From: Anthropogastromicrobium sp963652495
Lineage (GTDB): Bacteria; Bacillota; Clostridia; Lachnospirales; Lachnospiraceae
Assembly: GCA_963652495.1 (NCBI GenBank)
Contig: CAVJTU010000002.1
Coordinates: forward strand, 30,408 to 94,407
Reading direction: 5' to 3'
DNA length: 64,000 nt
A program made the position numbers and the translations under genes. The number at the start of each line of letters is the position of its first letter. Position 1 is the first letter of the stretch. The notes beneath the pieces are model-generated. The model worked only from the letters and a program-made list of their open reading frames with translations, was not told the DNA's origin and did not search any database. Positions 1 through 7,600 of the stretch are shown here, piece after piece.

Positions 1-165
1 AGAGATTACATCTGCGACAACCTGTATACCGAGTGTGCATACTATGAGGGAATTGATAAGCTCGTAGTAATCAACAACAGCGGTGAGACACAGAAGACGG
101 TAATCAAGACGGCAAAGGGCGATGTAACCGTAGAGCTTGAGCCATTTGCAACAAAAATTTTGTAA
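1..165 (+). CDS. C-terminal end of a probable GH112 galactosyl-N-acetylhexosamine phosphorylase (5' end outside window)
   Basis: The frame is open from base 1 to TAA at 163-165 and gives 54 residues. The tail reads as a small beta-sandwich of the kind that closes galacto-N-biose/lacto-N-biose phosphorylases: an ECAYYEG-like segment, then a KLVVINNSGE turn, then a final LEPF..KIL strand. GH112 enzymes split Gal-beta-1,3-GlcNAc or GalNAc with phosphate inside the cell. A GH105 gene follows 120 bases downstream, which suits a glycan-use operon. The catalytic part is not in the window, so the family is assigned from memory of the C-terminal pattern only; another glycosidase with a similar end is possible. 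Confidence 0.45.
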   Translation, partial: RDYICDNLYTECAYYEGIDKLVVINNSGETQKTVIKTAKGDVTVELEPFATKIL

Positions 166-284
166 TGCTGTAATACGATACTACCAGAGTGAAAAAGGCA
201 GAAGGTGAATGCAGATGGAATGCAATAAGCCTTCTGGCTTTGAAAAATAGAAAGAATAAAACATAAAATAGTAGGAGAAAAAAC

Positions 285-1373
285 ATGAAGATTTCATTTG
301 ATAATGAAGAGATTTTGTCTGCGATTGACCGCGTGGCAAAGAAGACGATGACCATGGATTTGACATGGGACTGGCCGTGTGGTGTTGCTTACTATGGTCT
401 GGCAGAGGCTTACAAGGCTACCGGAAAGACGGAGTACATGGATTTCTTAAAGAACTGGGTAGATGAATATATCGAGATGGGTCTGCCGTCCTGGAACGTA
501 AATACCTGTGCAATGGGTCACTGCCTGATCACGCTGTATGAGTATACCGGTGACAAGAAGTACTGGGATCTGGTCATGAGTAAGATCAGCTATCTTAGAA
601 ATGATGCACTTCGTTTTGGCGATCATGTATTGCAGCATACCGTTTCCAGCAACAATGATTTCCCTGAGCAGTGCTGGGCAGATACACTTTTTATGGCAGC
701 GTTCTTAATGCTTCGCGTTGGTTCCAAGCTTCGTATGCTGAATGCAGATGATCCGAAGGATGCCGCAATCATGGAGTATCAGCCGCAGGCAATGGATATC
801 ATCAATGATGCACTGAATCAGTATTATTGGCATATCCAGTATTTACAGAACAAGGAGACCAGCCTGTGGTATCACGGCTACAATAATGTTCATAAGGATC
901 ATATGTCTGGCTTCTATTGGGGCCGTGCAAATGCATGGGCAGCTTACACGATGTCTCAGGTAAAGAAGAACCTGTTTGACTGGTATCTGTTCCCGCCGTG
1001 CATGGATGTTGAGTGCTCTTTGCGTGACCAACTGGCTGCATTGAAGCTTGTTCAGACTGAGAATGGTCTGTGGAGAACGATTCTTGACGATGAGGAAACT
1101 TACGAGGAAGTATCTGCATCTGCAGGTATCGCAGCTGCTATGGTCGAGATGAACAATCCGCTTCATGCAAAGTACGTTCAGAAGGCATTAAAGGGCATTT
1201 TGGAGAACATTTCTACCGATGGAAGAGTGCTGAATGTATCTGGCGGTACTGCTGTTATGAAGGATCGCGAGGGATATATGGGCGTTCCGAAGGCCTGGAT
1301 CCAGGGATGGGGACAGGGCTTGGCGTTGGCATTTTTGACCGCTGTTTTGAATGATAGCAAGAGACAGAAGTAA
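285..1373 (+). CDS. GH105/GH88-type unsaturated uronyl (rhamnogalacturonyl) hydrolase
   Basis: The 362-residue protein has no signal peptide and should act in the cytoplasm. It is an alpha/alpha-barrel enzyme of the YteR type, which hydrates the double bond left by polysaccharide lyases and so frees the unsaturated uronic acid. Visible marks are the N-terminal TWDWPCGVAYYGL helix, the repeated Trp/Tyr-rich helix pairs, and a CWADTLFM segment near residues 130-137 that corresponds to the W-x-D-T/D-x-F-M motif with the catalytic Asp. The C-terminal AWIQGWGQGLALAF helix is also typical of the family. The ATG at 285 follows a GGAG ribosome site 8 bases upstream. A hairpin lies in the 5' gap at about 193-241. 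It probably shares a transcript with the gene ending at 165. GH105 is preferred over GH88 from overall length. Confidence 0.85.
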   Translation: MKISFDNEEILSAIDRVAKKTMTMDLTWDWPCGVAYYGLAEAYKATGKTEYMDFLKNWVDEYIEMGLPSWNVNTCAMGHCLITLYEYTGDKKYWDLVMSKISYLRNDALRFGDHVLQHTVSSNNDFPEQCWADTLFMAAFLMLRVGSKLRMLNADDPKDAAIMEYQPQAMDIINDALNQYYWHIQYLQNKETSLWYHGYNNVHKDHMSGFYWGRANAWAAYTMSQVKKNLFDWYLFPPCMDVECSLRDQLAALKLVQTENGLWRTILDDEETYEEVSASAGIAAAMVEMNNPLHAKYVQKALKGILENISTDGRVLNVSGGTAVMKDREGYMGVPKAWIQGWGQGLALAFLTAVLNDSKRQK

Positions 1374-1392
1374 TTTATAATATTTTGACCCG

Positions 1393-1437
1393 AAACGGTA
1401 TGGCTTGCGAAAGTGGGCTGTACCGTTTTTCTTTTTG
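1393..1437 (+). terminator. Rho-independent terminator after the GH105 gene
   Basis: An 8-bp perfect stem, AAACGGTA with TACCGTTT (1393-1400 and 1421-1428), is followed by a T-rich run to 1437. It closes the upstream glycan operon and separates it from the defence island. Confidence 0.8.
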
Positions 1438-1478
1438 TGGCAACCCGGAAGAGTGTGGAGGGCGGGAGGTTATGAGGC

Positions 1479-1641
1479 GCAACCCGGAAGTTTTACGAGC
1501 GCGGTTCGCCGATTGTTTTGTCGGCGCCCCTTGTTCCCGCGGCACCTTCTACGCACCTTTTTGTCATAGTTACTGCGTAAGTCCGCTCCCACACGGGAAT
1601 CGCCTCGTAAAAGCAACTCGTCTCACCGCGGATTTAGGTTA
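1479..1641 (+). repeat. Left copy of a 160-bp dispersed element, inverted relative to the copy at 14257-14416
   Basis: Blocks at 1479-1487 (GCAACCCGG), 1511-1526 (16 bp, exact), 1601-1620 (20 bp, exact) and 1632-1641 (10 bp, exact) recur in the same order on the minus strand at 14257-14416. The stretches between the blocks have diverged. The element also carries its own partial inverted repeat (GTTTTACGAG near 1490 and CTCGTAAAA near 1605). It codes for nothing recognisable. It lies in the 435-base gap between the GH105 terminator and the defence operon, where no gene is seen. A MITE-like or extragenic palindromic element is the likeliest class. Confidence 0.75.
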
Positions 1642-1712
1642 CGAGATTGCTCTGTGAATATCTTGTAAAATAGTTTAGTTTAATGCTACATTGATAGTAT
1701 ATAAGTTTAATG

Positions 1713-1741
1713 TTTACTAAAGAAACGAGAGGTGTTATACT
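1713..1741 (+). promoter_or_regulatory. Promoter of the defence operon
   Basis: TTTACT at 1713-1718 and TATACT at 1736-1741 are separated by 17 bases, and the -10 is extended (TGT just before it). Transcription would start about 60 bases ahead of the helicase ATG. Confidence 0.6.
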
Positions 1742-1751
1742 TAAAAAACAA

Positions 1752-1774
1752 TGTTTTGGGTATTTACCAAAACA
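1752..1774. promoter_or_regulatory. Perfect palindrome at the transcription start (operator or leader hairpin)
   Basis: TGTTTTGG and CCAAAACA form 8-bp perfect arms around a 7-base loop, about 10 bases downstream of the -10 box. The position suits a repressor operator or a leader stem-loop. There is no T-run, so it is not a classical terminator. No regulator gene is seen in the island. Confidence 0.5.
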
Positions 1775-1808
1775 ATAAAGAGCAGTAAATGCAAAGGAGA
1801 AAATCGTG

Positions 1809-4652
1809 ATGATAGATTTTGCCCCAGGCATGAGAGCCATCATTCGTGACGAGGAATGGATGGTCAAGAAAATTGAAACGAACAGTCTTGGCAACAAGGC
1901 TTTATATTGTGTTGGTATTTCTCCGTTGGTCAAAGATAGAGAAGCGATCTTCCTTAGTGATTTGGAAAAGATTGAAATCATTGATCCTGCACAAGTAAAA
2001 TTAGTTGCAGATACTTCTGCATTCTATAAAAAGACACAATTATATCTGGAGAGCCAGTGGCGTCAGCAAATTCCTACGGATGCAAATTTGCATATTGGAC
2101 ATCAGGCTGCAATGGATTTAATGCCATATCAGCTAGACCCTGCCAAGCTTGCCTTGCAGCGTCCAAGGCAGAGAATTCTTATTGCAGACACCGTAGGTCT
2201 TGGAAAAACGCTTGAAGCTGGTATTTTAATGTCTGAACTGATAGCGCGTGGTAAAGGTAAGAGAATACTGGTGGTTACCGTTAAAAGCATGATGACACAG
2301 TTTCAGAAAGAAATGTGGAACCGCTTCACCATTCCGTTGGTGCGCCTTGATTCCAGTCGGATTCAAAAGATTCGCGCTAGTTTACCGTCGAATTATAATC
2401 CTTTTTTTTATTATGACAAGACGATTGTCTCGATTGATACCTTAAAGAGAGATGTTGAATATCGCACTCATTTGGAGCACGCATATTGGGATATTATCGT
2501 TATTGACGAGGCTCAGAATGTCGCAGAGCGTGGAGACCATCAGGCACAGCGTTCTCGTCTTGCAAAGTTGCTCGCAGATCGCAGCGATACCATGATAATG
2601 TTGTCGGCAACGCCTCATGACGGTAGAGCGAAAAGTTTTGCGTCGCTGATGAATATGCTCGACCCGACTGCAATTGCAGATCCGCAGAATTATACGCCAG
2701 AAGATATTAAAGGACTTTGTATTCGCCGTTTTAAGAAAGATGTCAAGGATCAGGTTAGTGGTTCTTTCTTAGAAAGAAAAATTACACTTGAGCATTGCCA
2801 CGCATCTGCAAAAGAAGAATATGCTTTTGATATTTTTGCAGAGATGCAGTTGGATATGGACTTAGGAAAAACCAAAGGAACAGGACAGCTATTCAAAACC
2901 AGTTTGGAAAAATCGTTGTTCTCCAGCCCTGCTGCTTGTATCAAGAGTATTGAGGCCCGCTTGAAGAAATTATATAAAAAGTATACTGCAGATGACATCA
3001 AAGACATTCATCTGCTGGAAGAATTGAAATCGGCATTGGAGGCAATTGCTCCTACAGAATTTACACGGTATCAAAAACTTCTTGAACTTCTTCGCAGCAA
3101 GGAATACGCTTGGAATCCAGCGGATACGGGCGATCGTATCGTTATTTTTACAGAGCGTATTGAAACCATGAAGTATCTTGCCGAAAGACTTCGCCTGGAT
3201 CTTGGTTTGAAAGCAAACGCGATTCAGGAAATTTCTGGTGGAATGAGTGATGCCGAACAACAGAGGATCGTTGAAGATTTTGGCCGTACGGAATCGCCAG
3301 TTCGCGTTTTAGTAGCATCCGATGTTGCGTCTGAAGGTTTGAATTTGCATTATTTGAGCCATCGACTGATTCATTTTGATATTCCTTGGTCTTTGATGGT
3401 ATTCCAACAGAGAAATGGTCGTATCGACCGATATGGTCAGCAGAAGCGTCCAGATATTCGTTATATGCTCATTGAGAGTGATAACAAACGTATCAAGGGC
3501 GATATGCGTATCATGGAAATCTTGATTACGAAAGAGGAGCAGGCTCTGAAAAATATTGGAGATCCATCGTTGCTGCTTGGTAAGTTCACAATTGAAGATG
3601 AAGAACTTGTTGTAGCAGAGGCAATCGAATCTGGTTCTGATTCAGCTGCTTTTGAGCAAACGCTAGCTGCTGATGAAGATGAGTTTGATCCATTTGAAGC
3701 ATTGATGGCAGCAGCTGGTGAAGTAACGGAAGAGGAAGAAAAACAACCAGAGATTATTACAGATGAAACATTGTTCTCTGATATGGATTATTTGTATCAG
3801 GCTCTTACATATTCTGACCTCAATAAGGAAGAAAATCATCCTGTTGAAAAACTGCAAACAGTTTCGGGCTTAGACATTAAAATGACGCCTGACATGGAGA
3901 GACGTTTAAAGGCACTTGTGCCAGAGGAAGCGCTTCCGCAGGGAGAAACACTTCGCGTCTCTGATGATAAGGCTTTTTGTATGGAACAGATGCGAAACAG
4001 TATGCAGAAGAACATGGATGAGTCTGCTTGGCCGACCACTCAGTATCTGTGGAAGATTCATCCAATTTTAACATGGGTAAATGACAAAGCAAGTCTGTTA
4101 TTTAAGAGAGACGAAGCGCCTGTGATTGGCCTTCCCGGAAAGCTACAGGCAGGAGAGATCATTTATGTTGTAACTGGCAGTATGCCGAATTTAAAGTCAA
4201 CTCCTTTAGTGGATGAATGGTTTGGTTTGCTGTATCAGGATGGCAAATTTGTAAAAGTGCTGTCGATGAATGAAGTGGTACAAAAAACAGGATTGAGTAA
4301 TCCCAAAATTCCGAATACCAATTGCATCGGTGAAAATGAAATTTCTGCTGCAAGTGCTTTACTGGGTGATGTAGTTGCTCAAGCAAAAGTATATTTGGAT
4401 GGACATTATAAGAGATACCAGACGGAAATGAATCCGTTATTGGATGAAGAAGTGGATAAGCTGATTGAACTTCAGGAGAAGCATAAAGAATATTATCAGC
4501 TGACCCTGTTCGAGCATGAGCGAAAGTTAAAAGAACAGGAACGCCGAGTGGATGAGCTGTTTGATCAGTTTATGAACTGGGTAAAAGAAACATTAACGAT
4601 ACAGAACAATCCGTACATCAGAATTGTATCTGTACTTATGGGAGTATCATAA
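1809..4652 (+). CDS. SNF2/RapA-type DEAQ helicase, DrmD-like (class 1 DISARM)
   Basis: This is a superfamily 2 helicase/translocase of about 947 residues. Motif I is DTVGLGKTLEAGIL (GLGKT near residue 130), motif II is VIDEAQN (near 234), motif III is LSATPHDG, and the C-terminal lobe ends with ASDVASEGLNLH and QQRNGRIDRYGQ (near 534). The DEAQ box and the RNGRIDRYGQ form are those of the RapA/HepA branch, as in DISARM DrmD. About 400 residues follow the motor, first acidic and then a predicted coiled coil near the end. Start choice: an in-frame GTG sits at 1806, but ATG at 1809 lies 8 bases from AAGGAG and is preferred. The stop TAA overlaps the ATG of the methyltransferase gene by one base, so the two are translationally coupled. 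It probably moves along DNA to let the system inspect or process it (inference). Confidence 0.85.
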   Translation: MIDFAPGMRAIIRDEEWMVKKIETNSLGNKALYCVGISPLVKDREAIFLSDLEKIEIIDPAQVKLVADTSAFYKKTQLYLESQWRQQIPTDANLHIGHQAAMDLMPYQLDPAKLALQRPRQRILIADTVGLGKTLEAGILMSELIARGKGKRILVVTVKSMMTQFQKEMWNRFTIPLVRLDSSRIQKIRASLPSNYNPFFYYDKTIVSIDTLKRDVEYRTHLEHAYWDIIVIDEAQNVAERGDHQAQRSRLAKLLADRSDTMIMLSATPHDGRAKSFASLMNMLDPTAIADPQNYTPEDIKGLCIRRFKKDVKDQVSGSFLERKITLEHCHASAKEEYAFDIFAEMQLDMDLGKTKGTGQLFKTSLEKSLFSSPAACIKSIEARLKKLYKKYTADDIKDIHLLEELKSALEAIAPTEFTRYQKLLELLRSKEYAWNPADTGDRIVIFTERIETMKYLAERLRLDLGLKANAIQEISGGMSDAEQQRIVEDFGRTESPVRVLVASDVASEGLNLHYLSHRLIHFDIPWSLMVFQQRNGRIDRYGQQKRPDIRYMLIESDNKRIKGDMRIMEILITKEEQALKNIGDPSLLLGKFTIEDEELVVAEAIESGSDSAAFEQTLAADEDEFDPFEALMAAAGEVTEEEEKQPEIITDETLFSDMDYLYQALTYSDLNKEENHPVEKLQTVSGLDIKMTPDMERRLKALVPEEALPQGETLRVSDDKAFCMEQMRNSMQKNMDESAWPTTQYLWKIHPILTWVNDKASLLFKRDEAPVIGLPGKLQAGEIIYVVTGSMPNLKSTPLVDEWFGLLYQDGKFVKVLSMNEVVQKTGLSNPKIPNTNCIGENEISAASALLGDVVAQAKVYLDGHYKRYQTEMNPLLDEEVDKLIELQEKHKEYYQLTLFEHERKLKEQERRVDELFDQFMNWVKETLTIQNNPYIRIVSVLMGVS

Positions 4653-7600
4653 TGAGCATAGATTTAACAGGTATCATGAACAAAAATGAATACTATACCA
4701 ACCATTATTTTTCTACTGTGTTTGAAGAAAATACAAGTGCTACGATAAGTGGATGGAATGCAGCAGCAAGAGAATCTGAGGAAATCAGAACTCCTTGGGC
4801 ACTTCTGCGTCAAAATGCAAGACAATATTATACAGCACATGATAAATTTGCACGTTCTTCTGCAAATTTGCAAGTGCTTGCCAATATCAAAATGTTGGCC
4901 AATAGCTATCTGAAATCATTAGGCTATCCAGAAGCAAAACCGGAAATCGTGACAGTCGATGATTCTTTGTCCGTTCCAGTTTATCTTGAAATGACAAAGA
5001 AAAGTGGTGCGCCACTTCTTTGGGTGCTGTTAGCAGCATCGAAAGAATCGGATGCGGGCATCATGGAGAGCTTTGCATTCAATGCCGATGATGTGGATGA
5101 TGATGCTACAGGTACACTTTACAAAGGTATTCTGGGAGAAATGGCAAATGAGGATTTGGTTACAAAGATTTTCTTTGGTGCTGCCGAGCCGCCTCGCTTT
5201 ATTATGTTGATAGGCATGAATCAGATTGCACTTATTGACCGTAACAAGTGGAATGAAAAGCGTTATCTTCAGTTTGAACTTGAGGAGATTTTCGCACGGC
5301 TGGAAAATACAACCTTGCAAGCGATGGCTGTCCTTCTACATAAAGATTCCCTTTGCCCGGATGACGGAAAAATTTTGTTGGACGAATTGGATGAACAGAG
5401 CCAGAAGAATGCTTCCGGTGTATCACAGGATTTAAAGTATGCTCTTCGGGAAAGCATAGAGCTTCTTGGCAATGAAGTTCTGTACGATATGAAGACACGC
5501 TTAGGTCGCGATCTTGATACAGATCCTGTAGATGCAGGTCAGCTGACTTTAGAGTGTCTGCGCTATATGTATCGTATGCTGTTCGTTCTCTTTATCGAAT
5601 CCAGACCGGAACTTGGTTACGCACCGATCAAGGTACAGAGCTATTCTTCTGGTTATTCGTTGCAAAGCCTTCGAGATATTGCGGATAACATTCGTGATGA
5701 TGTGAATGAGGTTGGTGAGGGATATTATCTCCATGAGACACTGGCAAAACTTTACGAGCTGATTTATGATGGCTATCCGAAGACAGAAGAGGAGTTAAAG
5801 AAGGCAACAGGATCCGATAGTTTGCATGATATGTTCCTGATCGCTCCTTTGAAGGCACATATCTTTGATCCAGATTATACCAAGATGATTACGATGGCAA
5901 AATTGCGTAATAGTTGTATGCTGCGTATCATTGATTTGATGAGTTTGACAAGGGCTACAGGCAAAAAGAATGATCGCCGTGGTCGTATTTCTTATGCAAA
6001 TCTTGGCATCAACCAGATGGGCGCGGTATATGAGGCTCTGTTATCGTATCGTGGATTTATTGCGGAGCATGATCTTTATGAAGTAAAGAGAGCTGGTGAC
6101 AGCTTCAATGAATTGGATGTTGGCTACTTCGTATCGGAAGCGGAGCTTGATCAATATACCGAGGCGGAACGTGTTCGTTACGAGCATGGTGAGAAAAAGG
6201 GAAAGCTCCGTAAGTATGAAAAAGGCACCTTTATTTATCGTCTGGCAGGTAGAGAGCGTGAGAAATCAGCGTCTTACTATACCCCAGAGGTTCTGACAAA
6301 GTGTCTGGTAAAGTATGCCTTAAAGGAGTTGCTGAAGGATAAAACAGCGGACGAGATTCTGCATCTGACAGTATGCGAACCTGCTATGGGTAGTGCAGCA
6401 TTCTTGAATGAAGCGATTAACCAGTTGGCAGAGGCTTATATTTCCCGCAAAGAAAAAGAAACTGGTGAGATCATCAGCTATGAAAAGAGGTTTAATGAGT
6501 TACAGAAGGTCAAGATGTTCATTGCAGATCGTAATGTTTATGGCATCGACTTGAATCCTGTTGCAGTTGAATTGGCAGAGGTATCGCTGTGGTTGAATAC
6601 CATTTATGAGGGCGGATTCGTGCCGTGGTTTGGCACTCAGTTGGTGAATGGAAACTCTCTGATCGGTGCAAGGAGGCAGGTGTACCGCATTGAAAATGCG
6701 CAGGCTACATCGAAAGGGCTGAGATGGTATGAGATGGAACCAGAAAGAGTTCCACTGGGAAAGAAGCGAATGCCTAAAAAGCAGATTTATCATTTTCTGC
6801 TTGGTGATCCTGGAATGTGCAGCTACTCTGATAAGGTTATTAAGTCTTTGGAACCGGAAAATATTAAGAAGATGGCAAAGTGGAACAAGAAGTTCACCGA
6901 ACCTATCACAGATGATGAAAGTGCGACTTTGCTGAGACTTTCTGCGGCGATTGATGAGCTGTGGGAAGCACAGATTGAATTGCGAAAAGAAGTTGGTGCA
7001 AACACGCAGGATTCATTGTCTGTTTTTGGACACGTTGATGATGCTATAGATTCCCATACAACAATCCGCCAGAAAGACAAAATCTTTAGTGAACTGTATA
7101 AAAGTGAACATATGAGAAATGCTGGCCCGTATGCAAGATTGAAATTTGCGATGGACTATTGGTGTGCATTGTGGTTTTGGCCAATTGATAAAGCAGATTT
7201 GCTTCCTAGCAGAAGCGAGTTCCTGTTTGACATGTCTTTGATTCTTGAGGGAACTACGCAGTCCGTTGTGGTAACAGATGTTGAGACAGATAGAAAACAG
7301 GTGAAAGGGCAGCTTTCTTTGTTCCCAACAGAAATGCAACAGTTGGAATTTAAGATTTTGGATCAGTATGACGGTATGGGATTAGTAGATATTCCAGCTT
7401 TACGTAAGCAAGAACCTCGCTTGGATTTAGCTGCACGGATTGCAGAACAGAATAAGTTCATGCATTGGGAATTGGAGTTTGCTGATTTGTTTGCAGATCG
7501 CGGTGGATTCGATTTGATTATTGGTAATCCGCCGTGGATTAAGATAGAATGGAAAGAACAAGGTGTGCTTTCTGATATGCATCCGATGTTTGCTGTTAAA

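Noticed and set aside
1385..1657. 90-residue open frame after the GH105 gene
   Set aside because: It runs through the terminator and the dispersed 160-bp element, with no ribosome site and no family likeness.
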